From positions 128,647,891 to 128,711,890 of the forward strand of contig CM043947.1 of NCBI GenBank assembly GCA_014529385.2: a stretch of 64,000 bases of DNA, in the 5' to 3' direction. The translations under genes were made by a program, and so were the position numbers. This stretch comes from Adiantum capillus-veneris. Taxonomy: Eukaryota; Streptophyta; Polypodiopsida; Polypodiales; Pteridaceae. The notes beneath the pieces were generated by a model. The model was not told where the DNA came from. It saw only the letters and a list, made by a program, of their open reading frames with translations, and did not search any database. Of this stretch, positions 21,798-33,821 are shown one piece after another. Position 1 is the first letter of the stretch; each line of letters starts with the position of its first letter.

Positions 21798-21801
21798 ACG
21801 T

Positions 21802-24800
21802 CCTTAGTGAAGCTGGTAAAAATACCATTCGAAGCATCAAATATCCATCGAAACTTGTGTTCATGATGTTTATAGAATAGAAAGTCTGACTATCTCAAGC
21901 GAGTATCCAAGATCGAAAAGATATTTATCAATATAAATGGTGATTTCTTTAGGGGATGAACTGAGTAGAGTAAATTCCCCACTAGAAAGGAGAGAGTTTG
22001 TTGCTTTCCAATCTAGGTTTTTTCAAATCAGAGTGGGGAAATTTGTGCTCTTATTCATGGCAAAAACAAACCAATCATGTGCGAGCTTTGAAATTTCAAA
22101 TTGAGGTCTAGTGTGAGCCAAGTGTTATTTGTGGATGCCCAACTGTGTGGTAAGGGGGAGACTTTTTGAAAGAAACATAGTTGCACCAATTTGGTAAAGT
22201 CTAGTAGGACTGTCTTCTCCAGTGAAAGAGAACTGATCAAGTCACTTAAGAAGCTAAGTAAAGCTGATAAAGCAATTTATGGGTTTTTAGGGAAAATTAG
22301 GGATGTGATTTAGTCCTTTTGCCAAGATTCTCTAGATTGTGGTGTCATTAATCACACTATGATCACAAGTACAAACATGATTTCCTGAATCTCCAAAATC
22401 TTTACAAAAAGTACTATACTTATCACAACAAGCACACCCTGGGACATTATTGTGGCATAAAAAATCATCGTTGATGGTAATTCCAACCACTAAGGACATT
22501 ATTCAATATTTTGTGGTTGCCAAAAAGTAAGTCAAAACACTCACAAAATATTGATTTGGGTGAAAACCACTCCAAGAGCTCATTTTGGCATAGACAGTTT
22601 ATATAGATAGAGTCTGATGAAGCCGACTTCTTAGAAAGATGCATCCTTCCACATGGGGCACAAGATACCTGCATAGTATAGATGATTACAAATCAAGGAG
22701 GTGTTGGATGGGGGTATTTTTACCTCTACCTCTAGTAAAGTTTCAAGACTTTACTTTGTTAAAGCTAGAGGAAGTACTTGGTGTTAAAAAAGATGTAAAA
22801 GAGTTAGGTCTTTTTAGTAACAAAGAATCCTCATCCTCAATACATGGCTTAAGTAACCCAATAATGATTTGGACTCCCTTGTAATTGGCATAAGTACCAA
22901 GGTATGTGCGAGGATCATCCGACTCGAGCTCTTTAGGATTATCAAGCATTAGTCCCCCGAAAGATATTAAAATCAATTTGGGAAATAATCAATTGCCTGG
23001 CTTGTCCTCCCAACCAAGAGCACATGAGGGAAAGGGGAAAGTCCATAGGTTTCTCCTGGAAGAGCTGATCCAAGTGATTAAGAATATACCAGATAGCATG
23101 GTCAAACCACATGATGTTGGACTCACAAGAGGCTTTAGGGTCAAGAAATTTGTAGGCACATTTAAGATGAGGCCAGAACACATTCCAAATAGAATCATTG
23201 TAGAAGTCACGATTGCTTTGATTTTTTTTTTTTAATTTGGCACTAATTTTGTTGTACGTTTGGCAGAGTGCCTGCACATCTAGGGTACACAGTTGCAAAT
23301 TTTTATAGATCTATTTTGACCTGTAAAAACAACTCATTTCAGGTCCATTTCCACTATTCATAGCCCATTTTTCAAGATCTACAACATTGCAGAAGGAAGT
23401 TTTTGCAAATTCTCAACGATTTGAGAGCTATGCGCTCACTAGTTGGCAGGGTGTTCGAAAAGTTGAAGATTAATGTTTTTCTCTTAGTGAAGAGAGTGTG
23501 GGTTGATATTGTCAACAAATTTATGCGCATACGTTGAGAATACTTTGTGGATGTATGTATCGGGGTTTGAAAGTGGATTGATCACATGTTAAAAATGGAA
23601 AAACTTTAGATACTTTGGGTACCATCTCTAACAAGTTAGAGGTATTGAGGGAACACGTGTTATTTTGAAACTCCTTGACAGTTTCCATAGTGGCATCATC
23701 CTTACAGAGGATGCCACCAAATTGAGGGATAGTGGGGGCAGTAGGGGTACTAATAAAATTTGGGTTAAGGCCGCATGATTTCTTAAGAAAGTTAGATCCT
23801 TCAGCCCCCGAAGAAGAGAACTGTGCTACCTCCTAGTTGTATTGCAACGAGAGTATATGCAATTGAGCAATGTATTGGGAAATCATAGCTATACCATCCT
23901 TACTGTCCTTGTCTAACGTTGCCAAGATGTTGACCCAATCATTAAAAGAAAGCATACACACGATAGAAGATGTTTTATCCAAAGTTAAAGACAATAAAGA
24001 AATACGTTTTGAAGCCTCCAAGCTGCTAATACATTTTGAGACGTGGGAAGTTGCCACAAAAAGTGGTTCAGAAGTTAATTTTAGGCCCACCAAACAAAAT
24101 GATGTGTTAGAAAGAAACCATTTAGGGTAGGAAGTTACAATGCTTTTGGCTTTTTGGGCCAGAAAGGGTCTAGTTCTAAGGGCAAGGGCTTTTTTTGGGG
24201 GTGTTCCTTTAAGTAAAGTCTAATTTGTTCTAAAATTCTTGCATGCTTTCTTGGATCCTAAATGACTATCATGCGAGCAATCAATTTATAATGTGCGTGA
24301 TCCTAAAAGGTCATAATAAAATTAGGGTTATTACTATTGGATAAACATGCAACCCTTAAACCAGCAAGGTCAAAAGAATATGATTGACATGAGCAGGTAT
24401 CCAGAATTACAGCCTAAGAAGGACCACCTAGTACCAACCAACCTAAACAGGAATTATGGACATTGGGTCCAACTTAGCCCAAAAATTCAGACCAAATCTC
24501 TAAAGACAACATCTTGGATTTCCCAGAAGACTAGGAAAACCCTGTGTGTAGGACGTGTGTGTAGTTGTTATATTCTAACATATAAACACAAATGAACATA
24601 AAAGTTCAAAAGACAAATGGCTTTAGACAAGTGACTAAGGGTAGCACAAAAAAAACTCAGTCTTTTAATTATTTTTTTACATTGGTGTAATAATGAGATC
24701 TCATTCTAATATTCAAGTACAGAAGGAGTTATGTGTTATCTGTTCCATTGAGTGATAAGAGTCTCATATCAAAGGCGGACAACAACTAAGCCAAAAAAAT

Positions 24801-25921
24801 CGCAAGAAAGGATAGAGTCCTCACCTGCATCCATCCAAACAATACAAAATATACGTTAGCTTTGAATGTGTATTACTGATGTCAATGGACTATATCAATT
24901 GTTATCTATGTCAAACTTATAACTTCTTTAACTTAAAACCACTGCCAAAGTGTTCTTGTCTTCTAGTTCTTTAGTTTTTATTGTTTTGTAAAAAAGTTTA
25001 TTATCCCAATGATTGGAAGTAATTATATGTATGGTTTCTATATAGCATCAATTTTTATAAGACCTTAAATAGATACCTAACATACATATCATTATGATCA
25101 AAAGACCACCACCCCTTTTGATCCAAGTGTCTTAATTCCCATATTAGCCCATAGGTCAGTTTTTCAAATATTATTTTTCCATATTGTTAGGCTCTAACTC
25201 CACTTTTTACAAGTACCATCATGCCATAAACTACCGTAATCAATAGATTTAGATATCTCCCTTGAAAATTCCATTGTTAGGTTAAGGCATCAAACTTGGC
25301 TATGTTATCAAGAAAAACCAATTCTCACAGGCCCACTTGGGCATACAATATCCAACATACCGCAATCTGTATTAGTAAGTGTCATGCCAAATAAAAAAAC
25401 ACCTACTAAATCCAATCAACCTAGCCTTAATCTAGTTAAAAATTATCACACCCTAGTAAAAAACATTAAAAGCGGCATCATTTAATACATTGGTAGTCTA
25501 GTATGAACTTGATACCAAATGGAATCAGAGGCTACCCCAAAGTGTGCAAACAATAATCAACACAACTGGTTTCAAATAGTAACCACCCTTTGGGGCGAAC
25601 CTTCTTAATACACCATTACCTTTCGTGCGAGGGTTTAGGGTAAATCATACCACCCCTCAAATTTTAGGCTGCGTATTATTAAAACAGAGTCCCACCAGAA
25701 TCACGGCAGTAACTAGTAACCAGTACTCCCATTTTGGCCATCAAAAAATGGTATTATCTAGAGCCATGAAATTGTTTATGTAGGGGTTTCTAGAAACCCA
25801 AACCCTAGCATATTAAGGTTATATCCAAATCCACAAGTGATTTTCCTAAGAGATATCCCACTATTTGTAAAACCAACTACCTAACACAGTAACAAGACAG
25901 GGACTTGTTACATGTACTTAG
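21802..25921. other. AT-rich intergenic DNA, no recognised gene
   Basis: Only short overlapping ORFs occur here (for example 22942-23298 minus, 23870-24130 plus), without motifs I recognise. The segment right after 21801 is presumably the continuation of the sequence into which A inserted (left flank ends at 2249). Old unclassified repeat remnants are possible. Confidence 0.5.
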
Positions 25922-26037
25922 TAATAAGCAGGTTCTACAAACCACAGTGTATTAACATCCATCCTACAAAACCAAACAGTAATAAGGAGGTTCTGCAAAC
26001 CACAGTGTATTAACATCCATCCTACAAAACCAAACAG
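25922..26037. repeat. 58-bp tandem duplication
   Basis: The unit 25922-25979 (taataagcaggttctacaaa...) is repeated at 25980-26037 with two substitutions. No gene is involved. Confidence 0.9.
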
Positions 26038-26343
26038 TGTAGAAACGTAATGAAAAAACAAAGCCCAGTCTAATGTGGTAGGGTACCAACTAGTGACACT
26101 TGCTTATGTTCAACAACCTCCATAGCCACACAGTACATGAATGCTGCGAAAAAGCCCTCAACTCTCTATCAAATACACACATGACACACAAGGCTAAGTG
26201 AAGGGCAAAGAGCATTCCTCACCTGGTTTAAATGTCAAACCCCATCCGTTAGTGCTCTGAGTATTCCAAATCCAAGCGAATCGCCCTTGATCTTCTTATC
26301 ATCATGCTACTATCTTTGAGGTGAATTATGTCAAGTGGTAGAC

Positions 26344-26446
26344 ACCCTATCAACTCTAGTGGAGGAGGGAGAGATAGGGGGGCAGGGGCCAGTGGCAGCC
26401 ACCCTATTAACTCTAGTGGAGGAGGGAGGGATAGGAGGGCAAGGGG
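26344..26446. repeat. 57-bp imperfect tandem duplication, purine-rich
   Basis: accctatcaactctagtgg at 26344 recurs as accctattaactctagtgg at 26401, each followed by a G/A-rich stretch. Confidence 0.8.
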
Positions 26447-27435
26447 TAAGGGGTGGTTGTGTGCTAATCCTACATAGGCTACGTGAAAGCGCGAAAAGGA
26501 ATTATTGAGTGTACATGTTAAGTGATAAAAAAGAGGGGATAAAAGATGTATCCCCGCTATGATGTGGAACCCTTAAGTTTTTTATCGCCACGGTAAGAGG
26601 GACACTTTCCTAATAGGGAGGCTCACATGTAGAACACCCTCATGGGGATGTGCCATGAAGGGGTGCAACCCACGTAGGTTTAGTAAAATAGATGGTGATG
26701 ACACAAGCCTTAGAAAGGCATGGGAAGGTTTTAGTGACAGTGATCATTGCAGGCTTGAATAGGCCCATTTTTAATTTAAAAAATCCTTTAATGCATCTAT
26801 ATAAGTAGCAAAGTGTGTGTGTGTGTGTTTTGAGGCTAAATTATCTCTCTCATTTACCAAATAACCTTTAGGGTAGCTCTCCAAAATTGATTGTTGAGAT
26901 TTATGAGGATAAAAGGCCTTAACAATTGTGGGTTTTATTTTTTACTTACCCACTTTGTGTTTTGTGTGTACATGAGTGTGTGGGAGAGAGACTTTTATGC
27001 CTGCACTTTAACATCCTATAATTATAAGACCAAATTGTGTCAATGTAGAGGGTCTAGATGGTATAAAACTTTATATGGTCCTAAGACTATAGATTCCTTC
27101 CTATCTTAATAATCTATAACTAAAAATCCTCATGGACCTAAGACCATAGAAGGCATATTTTAAGCTCCTACACAGTCTTCAAGATACCTACAAAGTTCAC
27201 CCTATGACCCTTAGGCCATAGGGTATAATGTATTTTTCTTCAAGAAAACTATTTCCAACACCTTGTAGTCAAAGTCTACCATGTGTCCATAAGGCCTTTT
27301 AGGGTTGTCCTTAAATTTCTACATGCTATATTGCAATGGCATCCTTGGTTGTATTAAATATATTCTCAAATATTTATTTAATATTTTCTTAGATATCAAA
27401 TTTTTCATTTGGATACTCTCTAATTTTTTTTAAAG

Positions 27436-28479
27436 AGTGTGACAAAGCTAGCAATAGGTGCTCTTTTAAACTTGGAATACTTCAACACAATATTGCGGTT
27501 GTTGATGAAGTTTCACATGAGATTGTCCGTACAAAGGATTTTCAAGCTATTGAACCTTTTGAGATTGCGGTTGACAAAATTTCACTTGAGATTGTTGGTA
27601 CAAAGAATTTTCCAGCTATTGAACCTTTTGAGAAAGAGTCTATGGATCTCCATAGCAACCATAGTATTTTTGAAGAAGTTGACAGAAATTTACAAGTTCC
27701 TAAAGGTGAACCATTGCAATCATTGGAGAAGAATTTGAAAAGTGATGCTATGGAAGTAGAAGGTGATGCAAGTTCCAATACATATATATAAGTTCAAAAG
27801 AAGAATCCATCCAGAACATCTTAGTAACTCAAGGTCTGGGAACAGGGTGCATGGTAATCTGGACATTTCATCCACAAACAGACCAATGCTAGCTATAATA
27901 GTGAGATAGGGTGGATTGCTTAAATTGAGACAATGTTGGCACGAGTTCAACAAAATAAAGAGCTTAAAGTTTCAACATGAGTATATTGTTCTACGGACAC
28001 GATGCATTGAGTATTTAAAGACTCTACTTAGTAATTTCAATGTTGGGATATGGTTAGCTTCTAATGATACACATGTTATGGACATTGTCAAGATTTTAGA
28101 GAAGGATACTGGAGAAAAGATTCCATTCTTTATGATTTCAGGAAAAAGCCAATGTCAATCATGTGAAGAATCAAGAATCACTCGCCTTGATAATCTAGGA
28201 GTAGAAGCACTTTTCAAACCATTGGCTATTGCATCAACAAAATTTGGGATTGATGCAAAGCGAATGTTTCTAGTAGATGATGCACCATTGAATGGATGGG
28301 TTTATCCTACATTGAATTGTATTTTTCCTCCATCATTCAATGCTGATGAGGAGGATATTATCCTCCTTGGGGATCTACTGCCATATATTCAAGCTCTTCA
28401 TCATGTCAACAACATTCGCATAATTACAAGATCTTATTTGTATGGACAAGCACCCATACTGCAAGGACATGAACTTTAG
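27436..28479 (+). pseudogene. FCP1/NIF-type HAD phosphatase-like protein, degenerate
   Basis: The only recognised non-transposon protein remnant. Bases 28 kb onward encode YIVLRTRCIEYLKTLLSNFN, VGIWLASND, SGKSQCQ, ALFKPLAI, KRMFLVDDAPLNGW and LGDLLPYIQALHHV. These correspond to the core of plant FCP1-homology HAD phosphatases (the IW-S/T block, the VDD motif and the C-terminal L-LLPYI block). The expected N-terminal DxDx(T/G) motif region aligns with LAIIVR-stop-GGLL near 27880-27915, so the catalytic Asp motif is lost. Upstream, 27436-27791 is an open frame after a T-rich tract ending in AG, a possible splice acceptor. It encodes an imperfect ~25-residue repeat (EIVRTKDFQAIEPFE, EIVGTKNFPAIEPFE). 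The two blocks are in different frames, from an intron or a frameshift. Confidence 0.7.
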
Positions 28480-28585
28480 AATCATGTTGACATGGTTGTT
28501 GCAGAGTGGGAGGAGACAAATTTGATTTGTCTAGGGAAAACGTACTCCACATGAAGACTACCAGAAGCTTCTCATCCTCAAGACG

Positions 28586-28810
28586 ATGGAAAAGGTGCAA
28601 CATCTAGCAATAGTGGGAGTATCCACTCAAAGTCAGGACAAGAAACTCCTAACATCTGATCAAGAAAACGTGAGGCTTTTAAAGAGTGCAAAACCTCTAT
28701 TAGCCTTAAAAGGTATTGAAGTAATTATGCTTGCCCAGACATTGGGATACAAGGAGCCTAATATCAAAGTACATGATGCCAATAATTATATAAAACAACT
28801 AAATATTTAG
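28586..28810 (+). CDS. Short hypothetical ORF downstream of FCP1-like pseudogene
   Basis: 74 codons, MEKVQHLAIVGVSTQSQ to YIKQLNI; the frame is open upstream to about 28550 (EDYQKLLILKT). I see no known motif. It could be a 3' exon of the same locus, or chance. Confidence 0.25.
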   Translation: MEKVQHLAIVGVSTQSQDKKLLTSDQENVRLLKSAKPLLALKGIEVIMLAQTLGYKEPNIKVHDANNYIKQLNI

Positions 28811-30754
28811 CATAATCTCAAATAGATCTCCATTCATAAGATGATCAAGTAGATTTTTGTGATATTATGGAATCTACAAAAGCTCTTTATGTATTTTTCA
28901 GAGTGCTTATGCAAATTTTTCTTTCAATGTTATATAGCTTTTGATTTTGATGTGCAATTTTCTTAATTTTAGTCTATCAAAATATTCAAATGTTTTTTTC
29001 TTTACAATTTGTGTCCACTACACCATCAATGAAATGGCCAGAACGCCATATGTTAATTTATGAGCTTAGGAGACTCTATAGTATCAACACCATGTGAGCC
29101 CAATACATTGGCTTATGTTCTTCCACAAGATACTTACTAATGGTGGCCAAGAATAAGTTTCCTAAGATCATAAGGTTTTCAACAAGGCACTTAAGATCCC
29201 TATATAAATAGCTCCAATAAAAATTATGGGCCTTTCATGACAAGTAACATTATTTTTTACGTTCTTAAAGTGCCTCAGTGTTATTTAGAAATGGCCCCTT
29301 ATGGCCTTTGGGTCATAGGGATCCATTCGATCTCTGGCCACACTTTACCAAAGTGTGGCTATATGAAGCCAGACTATTGGCACTGTATGATCCTACATAT
29401 GGTCCACATTAGTTTCTCCATTAAAAACTCTATAATCCTAAGGCCATAAGAAACGACGCAATTTGGACCTATGGCATCAACACCCTATGACGACAAGGAC
29501 ATAAGTGACATATGTTATTTCCAAAAAGCACTTACCATGTGTGGCTTGAAATTAGAACCCTTTAGCCTTAATATCATGGGAGGCTAGATCTAGGCTACTT
29601 AATGAAAAGCACAAGCCTCTTAATTTCAAACTACAAAGAAAAGCCTAACTCTCTTAGGCCACACTTAGTCTCCATCTATTGAAAGCTATAAAGAAGGACT
29701 TTAGCCTTTTCAAAAAAAGAAAAATATTTGAGAATTTTATAGAGCATTTATGCCCTTTGGAATCAAAGAACCTATGATCCTAGGTCCATAGAAAGCCAAC
29801 GTATCCATACCATATGGTATCATAACCCTACAAGCTTGAGGCTACAAGATGAAAAGGTGCTCTGATTACAACAAAATATAGAAGGTATCTTGTGACCTCA
29901 AGGACACTAAGTCTTATATATACTATTGTACTCTATTGTCTATTAAACACATATTTTTATTTGTTGTGAGTTGGACTAAAACTATTGAAATGATTTTTTT
30001 TGTCATTCAAGGACGTATTTTGAAAAACATTTTGCTATTATAATGTCATAAATTTGAAGAGTTTCTTCTCAAGTTACATCAAGTATCTCATTCAAAGTGG
30101 AACGGTGATTTGATCAGCCTACCAACTTCTTTCAAGTAGAATAAAACATCTCATTTAAAAAATAGCTCACTTTTAGATTTATGAAGTATGTCCTATGTGA
30201 GGAGATACCTCTCACTTAAGTAACATTGCTAATATAATTTTCAATGATGCTCCTATAATTTTCTTCTTAGTATTTGTCTTTTTTGAGGTGATGAAAACTA
30301 CCAAAATGATGTTGACAATTGATAATGCTACACAAATGGTGTTTGGTGAACACCCTCTATCTTGAAGATACTATACTCCTTGCACTTAGTACTTTGTTGT
30401 ACATGAGAGAACAGCCATAAATTTCATAAAATGAGTTTTTGGCAATCTTTGTGTACAACCCATATAGATTTTGCATAATCAATTCATATGCTGCTAATTA
30501 ATAGTCATATCAATGGTATTTTTAAACACCACCTCTAGAATCCATATTAAAGTTTTGAAGCATGTATTGAAATTTTGAGAGACCGTGTCTTGGAAGCTTT
30601 ATTGAAGTTTTAAAGCATGTATAGATGAAAATGTGGCATGTTAATATAGATTCTTTGGCTCAAACATATATTCTTTGACACTATGCCACACATGACACTA
30701 TGTGTTTGTCTATGTCTCTATTGCTCAAATCTCAACCAAATTTTTTTGTGAGGT
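28811..30754. other. AT-rich intergenic DNA with degenerate CCTAAGGCCATAG-type motifs
   Basis: No gene was recognised. Variants of a short motif (ctaaggccataag at 29438, tcctaggtccatag at 29779, ttatggcctttgggtcatag at 29300) recur here and also at 27070-27300 on the other side of the FCP1-like locus. Confidence 0.4.
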
Positions 30755-31576
30755 ACATGGATCGCGATCCATGTTCCATCACATATGAACACCAAATTTG
30801 GCTTGATGACTACTAGAAGTGTTAGTAATTTGCTCCACCGCTTCCTTTTGAATTTGGACAAGTTTTTCCCAGTCAAAATAAGTTTTTATGTCTGCCCTAT
30901 GATTTTTTACTAGTTTTCGTATTTGGCTATTTTGACCATCTTTTTTTCAGTTTTTTGACATTGTGATTTTTCGGAAAGTTGTTTCAAATGGAATCAACTA
31001 TCCTACTGGTCAATTTCCAACCAAAGATCATGATGAGGTACATGGATCGCGATCCATGTTATGATGACACTCTTTCCCAAATCTTTTTGAATTAGAATCA
31101 CTTTTTCCCAACCAAAAGCAAAATTTTGTGTCTGCTTTGCGGTTTTTAGCTATCTAGCAGAATTTTGGTGCTTTGATCAACTTTTTCCAAATTTTTGCTA
31201 TGGTTTCTTTTTAGCAAAGTTGTTCCACTAGTTATTAGGGATGTACTTGTCAAATATCAGTCCCAAATGTCAACAAGTACATGGATCGCGGTCCATGTTT
31301 GGAAGCATTTTTTCATGAGTTTTGTTTTGTAGGTTCTCTAATCTTTGTAGAAGCCAAATCTCATCCCTGTTTTGATTTGGATCCCAAAAAGTGGAAAAAC
31401 CCCAAGTTTTGTGTCGAAAATGCTTGTTTTACTATTTTTGCCATATCATTCAATTTTGATGTTCTTTTTGAGTTTTCCTTTCAAGAAAACTTGATTAGAG
31501 AAATATCCCACTGATGCACAATGTCATTTATCACGTTTCTACCAAAATGGTCTCTGGGGTGGATCGCGATTCATGT
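30755..31576. repeat. Array of four spaced 20-bp palindromes (acatggATCGCGATccatgt)
   Basis: Perfect palindromes lie at 30755-30774 and 31040-31059, one with a single change at 31279-31298, and a decayed copy at 31557-31576. Spacings are 285, 239 and 278 bp. Intervening sequences share blocks (for example tttttcc.a, ttttgtgtctgc), suggesting a diverged tandem repeat. The array lies 0.5-1.3 kb downstream, on the minus strand, of the tRNA-Asp-like primer site at 32095. Confidence 0.85.
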
Positions 31577-32094
31577 TCCTCCACAAAATCGGGCCAAACT
31601 TTCCGGATTGCATGTCAATGCCCTTGATCCACAAAATTTTGAATTTGGATCACTTTGAGCTCTCTACCATCACATTTTCAGAATTTCAAAGCTATGGTCA
31701 TTTCGGTCCAAATATGGTTTTCAGCATATTTTTCCTCAATCTTTTAGCCCAAAGTTGATGGTGGTAGTTTCTTCTTACCCTACTCCTAAGTACTGAAATG
31801 AAACATGAAACAAAAACAAATAGAACGGTACAAACTAAAGTTGTAACAAGAAAACATAATATCACTCTAAAAGCATAGAGAAAATTGAAGAATGAAATAC
31901 TTTTGGCTATCTCACTCAGATCCCTCTTTACCTCTCAAGAAAAGATCTAGCAAGTCCTCAACTTCTAGACTCTACCAAGCACTAAATCCCATGTCTAGCT
32001 GCTTCACTACTAAAGTGAAAATGGAGTAGAAGACAAATCTTTGAAAAAAAACGCTCTCAATACGCACTTGGTCACTCACCATCTAAGGATCATT

Positions 32095-32113
32095 ATCCTC
32101 GACAACGACGCCA
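32095..32113 (-). other. Primer-binding site resembling plant tRNA-Asp
   Basis: The plus-strand text atcctcgacaacgacgcca matches the known 3' end of plant tRNA-Asp at 16 of 19 positions, and all three differences are transitions. The minus strand therefore reads TGGCG..., as in many Athila and Tat elements. It marks a 5' LTR immediately to its right. Confidence 0.75.
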
Positions 32114-32114
32114 A

Positions 32115-33037
32115 TGTTAGCGGGTCCTCGCGACGGACGTTTGTAGCATAGCTATCTCGCACTAACATACTGTCAATACTCACGGAAGTGACTCGGATGG
32201 GCCACGCAGACTCTTTAAGGTCGTCAATATCAAGAAGTGAACCTAACAAGATGATGCAACAACTCAACAAGAAAATCAATCACTCAATGATGAGGGAAAA
32301 CTGCCTATGTCCTTTCTCAGAGCTCTAGGTCATCATGCCATTTTGGCACTCAAATGGATTCAAAATGCAACAAAACTTTAGGAGAAGGTCTAGGACACCT
32401 AGGGACACTATCCTACCAAGTCTGGTTGCAATCCGAAAAGGGACCAAAATCATGATCCATCATGAAAAATGTTGTGAAATTTGCAATAGAACATACCAAA
32501 AATATCACCCTATGGTCTAAGAACACTCTCTTATGATCAAAACGACTAAAGACAGTGATTTAAGAACTCAAATTTGAAGATAAGTCTCACTAACGCATAG
32601 TTGCAAACATCAACACAACCAAGAATACTTACACTTAATTGAAGGAGCATGTAAAGAGGAACACAATGCAAGTTTTAAAACAAAAACCGATTATCCAATC
32701 ATTAGTTGCGATGATTGCAAGTCAGAGCAGCTTAGTAGCTCGAGTGTACGTACCATAGAGCTCTTTTCTCCTCTAAAGATAAACCTCCTTTCACATTAAG
32801 TCTATTGACCTATATAGCTAGGGCTTTCTAAATAGCCAGTTGTGCCGACTCACATGGAATTTTACAATTATCGTGATAGAATTACAACTCAGGGAATTGA
32901 CTTGCTACTCTCGAATTAGGATTTACATAGAATATCACTAAACCAGCTCAGCAATATAATAGGAGTACAAATGTGGTGTTCGGCTACGTGTTCGGCCAGG
33001 TGGGCGCCCATTTGATCAATCTCGTAATGCCATTACA
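32115..33037 (-). repeat. LTR (5', minus orientation) next to tRNA-Asp-like PBS
   Basis: Starts tgttagcggg one base after the primer site. A TATA-like ctatatag lies near 32810. The right end gccattaca at 33037 is a guess based on the TG...CA rule. No second copy is in the window, so the element is truncated. Confidence 0.5.
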
Positions 33038-33821
33038 GCTTTAGTGAATGTTTTGGATGCATAAGACTTATATGTGACTAGCACTTGAGAGTGCTTGTGT
33101 TTTGTTGAGAGAGTTTTACTTCCTACAATGAGGTGGTTCTGTGCTTTTGCTTGCATACTCATTGGTGTTTGTTTGAATGCATATCTTGCAATTTTGCAAT
33201 GACAATTTCATGTTTTGGATGTATGTTGTGTTGCGGATATTGCCATTGCACATCATTGTGGAGCCAGCTTTGGCTTGATTTGGTAGTCCCAATCATTTTT
33301 GAGACTCAATCCGGAAGAGTCCTTTCTAAGACTATAGCTAATCATGTTTGTATAACCTTTTGTGAGTATTGTTGCATGTGGTTTTTTGAAGTTGTGAGCA
33401 GTGGGGTCAAGTTACCTAGTGTGAGGTGGATTAGGTTGCTGGAGATCCCTATTTGTGGCCTCTCCATAGGATATGTATAGACGGGTATAGGTGAGTTGAC
33501 ACCAAGTTGGAAATCGTTTGACAATTTCTTTGAGTAGTATATGCCAATTTATGCCTACTTAGAAATCTTTGTTGGTTTATGCATTGTTTTTGGCTTAATT
33601 TCACTTGAGATTTTGATCTCCATACAAAGGAGACTTTGCCATATTTTTTCCTCTGAGTCATCTAGTTTGCCTACAACACCCTTTTGCATTGACATTGCGT
33701 GTGTTTTAGTTGAGTTTTTGGTTGAGATTTTCATCTTTGTGCAAAGAAGACTGCCAAAATTTCTACAAACATTTTGCCATAAACTCCTAGTCTCACTCTC
33801 TTGCATTTTCTCTTGTCACTC

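Noticed and set aside
22465-24130. Several 70-118 codon ORFs on both strands as possible genes
   Set aside because: They overlap each other, have no recognised motif and no supporting splice signals, and are about as long as expected by chance.
31281-31758. Plus-strand ORFs of 61-77 codons over the palindrome array
   Set aside because: They cross the repeat units and have no motif; chance ORFs in repetitive DNA.
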